Assembly: GCA_024398935.1 (NCBI GenBank)
Contig: JAKSIH010000002.1
Span: 1-64,000, forward strand
Origin: Fibrobacter sp.
GTDB taxonomy: Bacteria; Fibrobacterota; Fibrobacteria; Fibrobacterales; Fibrobacteraceae
Direction of reading: 5' to 3'
Length of the DNA stretch: 64,000 nt
The number at the start of each line of letters is the position of its first letter. Within the stretch, counting starts at the first letter, position 1. This document shows positions 23,470 to 30,844 of the stretch, in pieces. Under the pieces are notes generated by a model that worked only from the letters and a program-made list of their open reading frames with translations, was not told where the DNA came from and did no database searches. Made by a program: the position numbers and the translations under genes.

Positions 23470-25206
23470 CTAGAAGACGATAAAGAAGCCTACACCAACA
23501 AGACCTGCAGCCCCGAGACCGATACCCACATTGCGAAGGGTCTGATGTCTTTCAACCAATTTCTTGCGATCTTCATAGTATTCCTTCGAACTGGATTCCT
23601 TTTTCGTAAAAGGATTGCCAGAATACCCTTTGTCCACCCAAGAATACCCATTGTTCACCCAATGTTGGTCCATAGAGAGATGGAAACCTATACCATCCTT
23701 GTATTCCTGAACAACATCCTTCGCCTTCTTGTCGTACCAGAAGGCCATGACACCGCCACCAATGGCTAGGGCACCAGAAATGGCAACCGGCAACCAACGG
23801 AGGAAGGTGGACTTGCCGCTAGAAGAACTTGCTTCGGCAGCAGCGGCAGCGGCGGCCTCGTCGGCCATAGCCTGTTCTTCCAGCTGCTTACGGAGTTTTT
23901 CCGCTGCGGCAATGGAATCCTGCTTGTCTGCCATCGCCTGTTCAAGCTCAGCCTGCCCCTGCTTGTAGGCCAGGGAGTCTTCCTTGGTCATGGTTTCGGA
24001 TTCATCCGTAGTATTGGCAACAGCCACCTGTTCCGGAAGTTTTTCGCTATCCCAGACCCAGCGACCAATCATTTCAGCCTGTTTCAGCTTCTTGAAAACC
24101 TGACGACCCTTGAAGGACTTCAACTCCATATTCTTAGGAGTATTCAAGGAAGCCTTTTTCTCCTTAATCTGGAAGTGCAGCAAGGAATTGTCGGTACTTG
24201 CGTCCAGGGTATTTTCAAACATGCGGATACCGTTCATGTAGTAGGCACCGTGCATGGGGCGACGCATATCCACTCGCAGGGAGAGGCCCTTCTTGCTCAT
24301 CATGAACTTCACATTGGAGCCGGCCTTCTTCAGGGAGTCGTTCTTCATCTTCAGGGTTGCAACGAACATGGGAGCGAATTCTTCCCCGGACTGGCGTAGC
24401 ACGATAGACCCGCACTTTTCAATCCACAGGTCGGCAAGGCGCTTCTGCTGGTCCAGACGGGTCTGGTCATAGGTCAGGGAGAACCTATATTCCGCGTCGA
24501 AATCGCCAGCGAAGTTAATGGGTTCCAGGAAAACATTACCATGGAGGCGAAGCATCTGTTCACGGCCCATCACAATACTGGTAAGCGCTTCGGAGCAGCT
24601 TGCCAACTGGCGGGTGCGTTCTTCCAGGGTAGTAGCCATGCGCATGGAGCCCAGTCGGATTTCACCGGTAAGTTCCATGAATTCGTTTTCGAAGGCAGGC
24701 AATTCAACTTCGTAGAAGCGTCCGCAAGTGGAGTCCAGCAGATCGTTCAGGGAGATGGAAGCGCATCGGTCGTTCATCTCGGCAATGCGGTTGGCTCGCT
24801 TCATCAAGGCTTCGATTTCCGGATTGGAACCGCCGGCCATGACCTGCAAGTTTCTCAAGTCTTCCTGCAAGGCCTTGATTTCGGCAGGATTCTTCACGAA
24901 CACAGAAACCGTAGAGGACTTGTCCCCCGGTTCATTCAGGGAAGTAGGAGCCTTTGCAGTTTCTATAACCGGAGTCTCTCGGCTAGGCTCGGGCGCCTTG
25001 GCAGGCTCGGCGGCCTTCGCTGTTTCCAAGGCAGGAGCCTCTTGACTGGGCGCGGGTACCTGAATAGGCTCGGGTGCCTTGGCGGGTTCAACCTCCTGGC
25101 TGGTCGCGGGGACCTGAGTAGGCTCGGGACCCTGGGTAGGCTCGGGGGTCTGGGCAAATGTAAATGCCGCAAAAAACAGAGACAGCAAAGATAAACGCTT
25201 AAACAT
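23470..25206 (-). CDS. Membrane-anchored partner protein of the CGDLWCG lipoproteins (copy 2)
   Basis: This 578-residue paralog of the protein at 15425 shares the whole central region, including DRCASISLNDLLDSTCG, LASCSEAL, IEKCGSIVLRQSG and GRWVWDSEKLPEQV, a coiled coil, and two C-terminal membrane segments (WLPVAISGALAIGGGVMAF and VGIGLGAAGLVGVGFFIVF). Its N-terminal Pro/Glu/Ala-rich stretch (about 20-90) is longer and repetitive (PEPTQ, PEPSRE, ETAKA). GGAG lies 11 nt before the ATG. The single-module lipoprotein follows at once. The loop between the membrane segments differs from copy 1 and contains NNGYSWVDKGYSGN. Confidence 0.82.
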   Translation of the reverse strand: MFKRLSLLSLFFAAFTFAQTPEPTQGPEPTQVPATSQEVEPAKAPEPIQVPAPSQEAPALETAKAAEPAKAPEPSRETPVIETAKAPTSLNEPGDKSSTVSVFVKNPAEIKALQEDLRNLQVMAGGSNPEIEALMKRANRIAEMNDRCASISLNDLLDSTCGRFYEVELPAFENEFMELTGEIRLGSMRMATTLEERTRQLASCSEALTSIVMGREQMLRLHGNVFLEPINFAGDFDAEYRFSLTYDQTRLDQQKRLADLWIEKCGSIVLRQSGEEFAPMFVATLKMKNDSLKKAGSNVKFMMSKKGLSLRVDMRRPMHGAYYMNGIRMFENTLDASTDNSLLHFQIKEKKASLNTPKNMELKSFKGRQVFKKLKQAEMIGRWVWDSEKLPEQVAVANTTDESETMTKEDSLAYKQGQAELEQAMADKQDSIAAAEKLRKQLEEQAMADEAAAAAAAEASSSSGKSTFLRWLPVAISGALAIGGGVMAFWYDKKAKDVVQEYKDGIGFHLSMDQHWVNNGYSWVDKGYSGNPFTKKESSSKEYYEDRKKLVERHQTLRNVGIGLGAAGLVGVGFFIVF

Positions 25207-25290
25207 AGGATTTTGAGCTCCTCTAAATACGACGCAAAATATAATAAATTCGTAAGATTCTTTCTAGTGCTGCAAAAAATGACCCACGAA

Positions 25291-25312
25291 AAAAGCACCG
25301 GATCACCGGTGC
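25291..25312 (-). terminator. Terminator of the LpoB-like gene
   Basis: A perfect 7-bp stem (25295-25301 with 25306-25312) with loop ATCA is followed on the minus strand by a T run. Confidence 0.85.
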
Positions 25313-25364
25313 CTCTCAGTTTAATTCCTTTTTCGGAATGCCCAACCAGGGCGTTTCATATAAA

Positions 25365-25967
25365 TTAAAGCTTTACAGAATCCTTGGAAACAAACTTCTT
25401 GATCTTCTTGTCGCCAATCCAGATCTTCTTGTGGCTCTGGAGGTCGGTGAGTTCAAGGTCAATCTGGTAGAAGATCACAGACTTGCCACCTTCCTGGTCG
25501 ATGATGGTGTTGATGGAGCCGGTAAGCATCCAGTCGGCGCCAGTTTCCATGCCCAGTTCCTTGGTGGTTTCGTCGGTAGCGTTACCACGCTGGTTCATGA
25601 CTTCTTCGCGAAGGGCGTCCCGTTCCTTGCCGGAAGCGACAAAGTCCAGGGAGCCATCGTTAATGATGACGCGTTCCATGTCCTTGATAAAGGTTTCGAC
25701 GCTGATGTGTTCGTGGCTCTTGTTGCGGACCTTGCCGATAACCACAGTGGGAGTCTTGCCCATTTCGGCAGCCATCTTCTTGATCTTGCCGCTGTTAAGG
25801 CAGTCCGTAATCATTTCCTCGGCAACCAGACGGGAGTCGGTGTCGTTCCACTTGCCGGAAAGGTCGGTGGTGGAATTTTCGTCAATACGCTTTACGCCGC
25901 TGCTGCTACCGCAGGCAACCATGCAGAGGCTAAGGCCAAGAGCCAGAAGGCAGAAAAGTTTACGCAT
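25365..25967 (-). CDS. LpoB-like penicillin-binding protein activator lipoprotein
   Basis: The lipoprotein signal (RKLFCLLALGLSLCMVACGS) is followed by a domain matching the LpoB-like family: RIDENSTTDLSGKWNDTDSR, LVAEEMITDCL, VVIGKVRNKSHEHI, VETFIKDMERVIINDG and WMLTGSINTIIDQ. LpoB is an outer-membrane lipoprotein that stimulates penicillin-binding protein 1B. AAGGAG precedes the ATG and TATCTTTA (25999-26006) is a likely -10 element. A terminator follows, so it is probably a single-gene unit. Whether it activates a PBP here is inference from family. Confidence 0.85.
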   Translation of the reverse strand: MRKLFCLLALGLSLCMVACGSSSGVKRIDENSTTDLSGKWNDTDSRLVAEEMITDCLNSGKIKKMAAEMGKTPTVVIGKVRNKSHEHISVETFIKDMERVIINDGSLDFVASGKERDALREEVMNQRGNATDETTKELGMETGADWMLTGSINTIIDQEGGKSVIFYQIDLELTDLQSHKKIWIGDKKIKKFVSKDSVKL

Positions 25968-25998
25968 AGAAAATCTCCTTTTTGGATTCTAACTTCGG

Positions 25999-26006
25999 TA
26001 AAGATA
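25999..26006 (-). promoter_or_regulatory. Putative -10 element TATCTTTA of the LpoB-like gene
   Basis: Matches TAnnTTT with A in the last place. It would give a leader of about 25 nt containing AAGGAG. Confidence 0.5.
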
Positions 26007-26021
26007 AAAAAAACAGAATAA

Positions 26022-26055
26022 AAAAAGACCGCCGACTTAACACGGAGGTCTTTTT
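26022..26055. terminator. Bidirectional terminator hairpin
   Basis: AAAAAGACC (26022-26030) pairs with GGTCTTTTT (26047-26055) across a 16-nt loop, with T runs on both strands. It separates the small basic protein gene from the LpoB-like gene. Confidence 0.65.
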
Positions 26056-26112
26056 AACAAGATAAGTCTACTTTGCAGAAAGAACTGCAGGGTCTAGACC
26101 GAGCAGTCTATC

Positions 26113-26463
26113 TTACTTATCGGCGAACTTCTTGGAGGCGGCAGCGACCTTCGGGTCCTTCTGGGCGTCCTTGATCTTCTGCTTGATACCGTCTTCGATC
26201 TGCTTCTTGAGCTTTGCAGCCAGAGCGGGGAAACGATCTTCCAGGGAATCGCTAAAGACAGCCGGCTTCTTTGCTGCGGGAGCGCCAAACTTGCCACCCT
26301 TGGGGCCACGCTTGTTGAAGGGGCGCTTGCCACCCTTACGGGGAGCCTTCTTCTTGTCGCCGGCCTTGACTTCGGCCTTCACTTCCTTGGACTGAGCTTC
26401 CTGAGGCTTAACTTCTTCGGTTTTTACTTCTTCTTTAACTTCTTCTTTTACTTCTTCTGCCAT
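26113..26463 (-). CDS. Small Lys/Ala-rich protein with acidic head and basic middle
   Basis: The 116-residue protein has three zones: an acidic-basic N terminus of EEVKEEVK-type repeats (1-34), a strongly basic Gly/Lys/Arg region (KKAPRKGGKRPFNKRGPKGG, about 38-57), and a C-terminal helical part (LEDRFPALAAKLKKQIEDGI, KQKIKDAQKD). There is no signal peptide, so it is cytoplasmic. AGAGGT lies before the ATG, and TATTTTTG at 26517-26524 is a likely -10 element. The composition suggests nucleic-acid or ribosome binding, as in histone-like proteins, but I recognise no family. Confidence 0.75.
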   Translation of the reverse strand: MAEEVKEEVKEEVKTEEVKPQEAQSKEVKAEVKAGDKKKAPRKGGKRPFNKRGPKGGKFGAPAAKKPAVFSDSLEDRFPALAAKLKKQIEDGIKQKIKDAQKDPKVAAASKKFADK

Positions 26464-26516
26464 AATAGACCTCTTGGAAAAATTGTGAATTTAATAACAT
26501 CAATAATTTGACGGCG

Positions 26517-26524
26517 CAAAAATA
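26517..26524 (-). promoter_or_regulatory. Putative -10 element TATTTTTG
   Basis: Full TAnnTTTG match, about 55 nt upstream of the small basic protein. Confidence 0.45.
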
Positions 26525-26544
26525 GTAAAAAAGCGGGGGGTTGT

Positions 26545-28458
26545 CTATGTACGATTTTCAAGCCAGTGAGCCAAAACCGTAATATCCGCAGGGCGAACCC
26601 CCGGAATACGACTAGCCTGCCCCAATGTCAGGGGCTTCTGGGCATTAAGGCGCTGACGGCTCTCGATACTGATGGCGGAAATGGCCATGTAGTCCAGGTC
26701 GGGAGACAGCTTCACGGATTCCATCTTCTTCTGGTCGTCGATTTCCCTTGCCTGACGGTCGAAGAATCCGGCGTAAATTTCCTCGGCGTACATGTTCCAC
26801 TGGTCCCTGCGGGAAATATTCTCTTCGGGGAGCGCCACCTTGAAGAACACCTCCGGGTCGATTCCCGGACGGCGGAGAACGTTCATCCAGCGGGTGCGTT
26901 CCGTGGCCAGAGCCTGACCGCCCGCTTCCAGCACCTTGTTGGCTTCCTCCGGAAGGGCCGATGTTTCGGAAAGGCGAACCTTCAGGTCTTCCATCTGCTT
27001 TTTACGGCGGATCCAGTCATTGTAATCCACATCCGTCAGCATGCCGATACGGCGTGCATGTTCCTTCAGGCGGGCGTCCGCGTTATCACTACGGAGGAAC
27101 AGGCGATATTCCGCACGGCTGGTGAACATGCGGTAAGGTTCATCCAGAAGCACGTTCACCAGGTCGTCCACCATGACGCCCAGATAGCTTTCGGAGCGTC
27201 CAAGAATCAGGGGTTCCTCCCCCTTCACCTTGAGAGCCGCATTGATGCCAGCCATCAGGCCCTGACCCGCGGCCTCTTCGTAACCGCTGGTGCCGCAGAC
27301 CTGGCCTGCAAAGTACAGGCCTGGAACGTTCTTGCATTCAAAGGTAGGATAAAGCTGGGTGGCATCTACGGAATCGTATTCCACCGCGTAACCGATCTGG
27401 AGGACGCGGGCACGAGTCAAACCAGGAATGGTATGAATAGCGGCCAGCTGGATATCTGCAGGCAGGCTAGAACTAAAGCCGTTAATGTACACGCGGCCAA
27501 TGTCGGCCTGTTCCGGCTCCAGGAACAGCTGGTGACCGTCCCTATCCCCAAAGCGGTTAATCTTGTCCTCGATGCTTGGGCAGTAACGGGGGCCCTTGCC
27601 ATGAATACGACCGCTGAACATAGGGCTATCCTTAAAGCCACTGCGCAGAATGTCGTGAGTCTTGATGTTGGTACGGGTAATCCAGCAGACGCAATCGTTA
27701 CGGACAAAGTGATTTGCCGGGTCACCCCAGAAATAATCCTTGTCACGGCCCAGTCCCAGGTTGTCCAGATGGCGGTCGCTCATGGGCCAGGGGCAGTCAT
27801 CTCCCCGCTGGACTTCGCATTCACCAAAATCAATGGAATCCGGGTCCAGGCGGCTGGGAGTGCCCGTCTTCAGACGGCGAAGGCGGACCCCTTCCCGGGC
27901 AAGGCATTCCGAAAGTCTGTCGGAGCTGGGCTCCCCCACTCGCCCGCCAATGGAAGTTTCCAGACCGGTAAACATCCTGGATGCAAGGAAGGTGCCGCTG
28001 GTAACAACGATGCTCTTGGTTATATAGCGCTTCCCATCCAGCAAGGTAATTTCAAGGCGACCGTCCTTCAACCGTTCGAAGGCCGCAAGTTCCCCCTGAA
28101 TCACATCCAGGCCAGGCAGGCTCGTTATGACTTCGCGAGCCACCTCGCTATAATACTTCATGTCGCACTGGGCACGGGGGCCCCAGACTGCAGGTCCCTT
28201 GCTCATGTTCAGCATCCTGAACTGAATGCCCGCCTTGTCGGTCAACAGCCCCATGAGGCCGCCCAGAGCATCGATATCGCGAACGATCTGGCCCTTGGCC
28301 ACACCGCCAACAGCGGGGTTACAGCTCATGCGCCCAATGGCATCAATATCCATGGTGAGCATGGCAGTCTTCACGCCCATTTTCCAGGCGGCGTGGGTCG
28401 CCTCGATACCGGCGTGACCACCGCCTACAACAACGACATCATATTCAGCAAGAATCAT
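26545..28458 (-). CDS. mnmG: tRNA uridine 5-carboxymethylaminomethyl modification enzyme MnmG
   Basis: MnmG, with MnmE, modifies the wobble uridine of several tRNAs using FAD and glycine. The FAD-binding N terminus is VVVVGGGHAGIEA, followed by the family signature MSCNPAVGGVAKGQIVRDID, GPAVWGPRAQCD, the FAD-contact CGTSGYEEAAGQGLMAGINA and the C-terminal helical domain ending with PGVRPADITVLAHWL. The 637-residue length is typical. No MnmE or RsmG is adjacent. I see no Shine-Dalgarno sequence or TAnnTTTG close to the start. Confidence 0.97.
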   Translation of the reverse strand: MILAEYDVVVVGGGHAGIEATHAAWKMGVKTAMLTMDIDAIGRMSCNPAVGGVAKGQIVRDIDALGGLMGLLTDKAGIQFRMLNMSKGPAVWGPRAQCDMKYYSEVAREVITSLPGLDVIQGELAAFERLKDGRLEITLLDGKRYITKSIVVTSGTFLASRMFTGLETSIGGRVGEPSSDRLSECLAREGVRLRRLKTGTPSRLDPDSIDFGECEVQRGDDCPWPMSDRHLDNLGLGRDKDYFWGDPANHFVRNDCVCWITRTNIKTHDILRSGFKDSPMFSGRIHGKGPRYCPSIEDKINRFGDRDGHQLFLEPEQADIGRVYINGFSSSLPADIQLAAIHTIPGLTRARVLQIGYAVEYDSVDATQLYPTFECKNVPGLYFAGQVCGTSGYEEAAGQGLMAGINAALKVKGEEPLILGRSESYLGVMVDDLVNVLLDEPYRMFTSRAEYRLFLRSDNADARLKEHARRIGMLTDVDYNDWIRRKKQMEDLKVRLSETSALPEEANKVLEAGGQALATERTRWMNVLRRPGIDPEVFFKVALPEENISRRDQWNMYAEEIYAGFFDRQAREIDDQKKMESVKLSPDLDYMAISAISIESRQRLNAQKPLTLGQASRIPGVRPADITVLAHWLENRT

Positions 28459-28517
28459 AGCTTGGCTTCGGGATTAGAAGAAGGTCGAATTTGCGACCGG
28501 CGTTAAAAAGTCATACG

Positions 28518-28557
28518 AAAAATAATGGCGGGCCAGGCGACCCGCGACATTATTTTC
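28518..28557 (-). terminator. Hairpin terminator downstream of the FKBP_N/TlpA gene
   Basis: An outer A/T stem (AAATAATG with CATTATTTT) and an inner GCGGG/CCCGC stem form a long interrupted hairpin with T-rich ends on both strands, 12 nt after the stop codon. Confidence 0.65.
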
Positions 28558-28568
28558 CCAGCGTAGGA

Positions 28569-29888
28569 TTACTTTCCAGCCTTCTTGGCAGGGGCTGCGG
28601 CAGGTGCTGCAGCCGGGGCTTCCTGAATATCAAACTTGGCAGGTTCAGGATTCCATTCAACCTTCTTGCCATCGAGAAGGGCTGCGATTTCGGTCTTCAG
28701 GGTTTCCTTTTCGGATTCGAAGGCGGCATACAGCTTGTAGGTTCCGTCGGGGTTCACCAGGTAAACCTTGGGAACATAGCCGTCGCTATAGAGTTCGCCG
28801 AACTGGCGGGATTCGTCCCAGACCACGTTCATGACATCATCCCACTTGGCGTTGTCCATGAACTTGCGGATACCGGACTTGTTGTTTCCACCGCTGGCCA
28901 CAGCAACCGTGGTCAGGCCCTTGGCAGAGAAGCTCTTTGCGATTTCGAAAATCTGGGGAGCGGCGTGCTGGCAGTGTCCGCAGGTAGAAGAGAAATAGAA
29001 TACGAAGAGAGGCTTGCCAGCATAGGAAGCCAAGTCGGTATTCTTGTTGGTGATGCCCGTAACCTTGACATTGTAGTTCATGAGCTTCGGCATGCCGTTT
29101 GCAAGGGTATCGCCCTTGAGACCAGCCACTTCAGCCTTCAGCTTAGCTTCTTCCTCTTCGAACTTCTTACGGGCGGCTTCACGCTTTTCGGTTTCGACTT
29201 CGCTCAGGCGCTTGCCCACCGCTTCCAGGGAATCCTTGGGGAGCTGCATCACGAAGGTGGAGTCCTTCACATTGGCAAAGGATTCGCGAACGCCCAGGAT
29301 GAAGTAATCCGCAGGCATGTCGATATCCAGGCGGGCACGAATCTGGATGAACTGGCTATCGAACTGAAGTCCCAGCAGGTAAGACATCTTCAGGTTCTCG
29401 CTGGACTCGTTGGTAATGGTCATGGGGTTACCGGAAGCGGGATCCGCAGGGTTCATCGGCAAGGTCTTGACGATGGAATCCATATAGGCGGACACCTTGG
29501 CATAGTCACCGTTGAAGGAGGCCATGGTGGCGCTATCCGGCTGGATGGACTGTGCACGCTGGCGGGACTTTGCATAGAGGCGGTCGTTCAGGCTGCGGAG
29601 AGAATCGGTAGGAAGTTGCAGCTTCTGGGCGGTATCGCCAAGAGTCTTTTCGTTATCAAGGATGCCCTGGACCAGGCCATCCACATTGACTTCCTCGCCC
29701 ATGGAAGCGGGAATGTTCTTTGCACTCTGACCACCGAACTGGGCGCCCAGCATATAGGCGAACTTCTGGTTGTCCGTAGAGGAGGCGGTAATCGCAGCCT
29801 TGGGGGCGGCCGTTACGGCAGGACTATCATCGTTACAAGCAACAAGAGCAAGGGCAGCGGATGCCAGTGCAATCTTCTTGATATTCAT
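28569..29888 (-). CDS. Lipoprotein with two FKBP_N-type domains and a TlpA-like thioredoxin domain
   Basis: The signal MNIKKIALASAALALVACND (Cys18) marks a lipoprotein. Two regions resemble the dimerisation domain found at the N terminus of FKBP-type prolyl isomerases: KFAYMLGAQFGGQSAKNI (about 40-115) and LKMSYLLGLQFDSQF (about 165-250); no FKBP catalytic domain follows. Instead a thioredoxin-like domain (about 275-410) carries FYFSSTCGHCQHAAPQI with a CGHC redox pair. A Pro/Ala tail ends the protein. AAGGAG lies before the ATG. It is probably a periplasmic thiol-disulfide protein; the FKBP_N/thioredoxin combination is unusual. Confidence 0.85.
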   Translation of the reverse strand: MNIKKIALASAALALVACNDDSPAVTAAPKAAITASSTDNQKFAYMLGAQFGGQSAKNIPASMGEEVNVDGLVQGILDNEKTLGDTAQKLQLPTDSLRSLNDRLYAKSRQRAQSIQPDSATMASFNGDYAKVSAYMDSIVKTLPMNPADPASGNPMTITNESSENLKMSYLLGLQFDSQFIQIRARLDIDMPADYFILGVRESFANVKDSTFVMQLPKDSLEAVGKRLSEVETEKREAARKKFEEEEAKLKAEVAGLKGDTLANGMPKLMNYNVKVTGITNKNTDLASYAGKPLFVFYFSSTCGHCQHAAPQIFEIAKSFSAKGLTTVAVASGGNNKSGIRKFMDNAKWDDVMNVVWDESRQFGELYSDGYVPKVYLVNPDGTYKLYAAFESEKETLKTEIAALLDGKKVEWNPEPAKFDIQEAPAAAPAAAPAKKAGK

Positions 29889-30144
29889 TCTTGACTCCTT
29901 CTGTCAATTAGACTGATAGGCTCAATTAAGCCTTGTTTTTTCGTAGGGAAATATACAAAAAATTGATATGGCTATCCTTGGCAGCCCCGTTTTTGCAACA
30001 AAATGCAGTAAAATACCTTCAGGAACCGTAAAATAAATTCAATAGAGATACGCGAAAAAAAAGATTTTCTTATATTCTGGTCAAATAGCGCACGGAAGGA
30101 TATTCCGCCGTCCGTTGCCATCATTCAGTTTTTTGAGGTTGAAT

Positions 30145-30726
30145 ATGAAGAAGATTACAAAGATGCTCGCCTTCGCAAGCCTTGCCTCCCTGGCAATCCT
30201 CTCCGGCTGTAGCGATTCCGAGGAACCGGACCCGACCAAGGCAGAACTCTGCGCCGCCGGCGTTTCCCGCGACTGCCTGATGGGCGTGTGGAACTTTAAC
30301 GGCGTCAAGGTCAAGGAAACCGGCGCATTCGCCCAGGGTCTCGACTTTTCTGCAGTTCCTGGCTCGCTGGAATTCTACGTAAGCAAGGAAAAGAAGTCCA
30401 CCGGCGCCGTGGAAAAGACCGACATGTTCAAGCTGTCCCTGTCCTCCAGCGACATCAACAGCGTAAACACCGACTGTAACCCCATCGAAGGTCCCTTCGA
30501 AGTGATCGGCTCCACCGTCAAGCTCACCATCTGGAAGGGCGGCATGTGCGTAGGCAAGAAGACCATTTCCTTCGACCCCACCATGACCAACGACGGTCTA
30601 AAGGTCAACATGGACGTGGGCCGCGTCTGGCTCACCGGCAACCAGGTTACCAGTTCCCTGGGCATCAAGGAAGAATCCCTCTCCTACTACACCGAAGTCT
30701 ATTCTATCGATGCCAACGCAAAGTAA
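30145..30726 (+). CDS. Small lipoprotein, unknown function
   Basis: The start at 30145 has GAGG upstream and opens a lipoprotein signal (MKKITKMLAFASLASLAILS, then GCSDSEEPD). The mature part begins AELCAAGVSRDCLMGVWNFN and is mostly beta strand by composition, with four further cysteines (AELC, RDC, DC, GGMC), which could form two disulfides. The MGVWNFNGVKV opening recalls lipocalin-like folds, but I do not recognise a family. A strong terminator follows 23 nt after the stop. It is divergent from the FKBP_N/TlpA gene. Confidence 0.8.
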   Translation: MKKITKMLAFASLASLAILSGCSDSEEPDPTKAELCAAGVSRDCLMGVWNFNGVKVKETGAFAQGLDFSAVPGSLEFYVSKEKKSTGAVEKTDMFKLSLSSSDINSVNTDCNPIEGPFEVIGSTVKLTIWKGGMCVGKKTISFDPTMTNDGLKVNMDVGRVWLTGNQVTSSLGIKEESLSYYTEVYSIDANAK

Positions 30727-30749
30727 GACTTGCGGAAAAAAATAAAACG

Positions 30750-30773
30750 GCGGGCGCAAGCCCGCTTTTTTTT
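30750..30773 (+). terminator. Rho-independent terminator
   Basis: GCGGGC (30750-30755), loop GCAA, GCCCGC (30760-30765), then eight T. Confidence 0.92.
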
Positions 30774-30844
30774 GTATCCGCAAAATCCTGCATCTAAAAA
30801 AATGCCACCAGAAGAACAGCCGCAGCCATGCCGTAGACTATCTT

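Noticed and set aside
26566-28506. A 646-codon plus-strand frame opposite mnmG
   Set aside because: Antisense shadow; mnmG is unmistakable.
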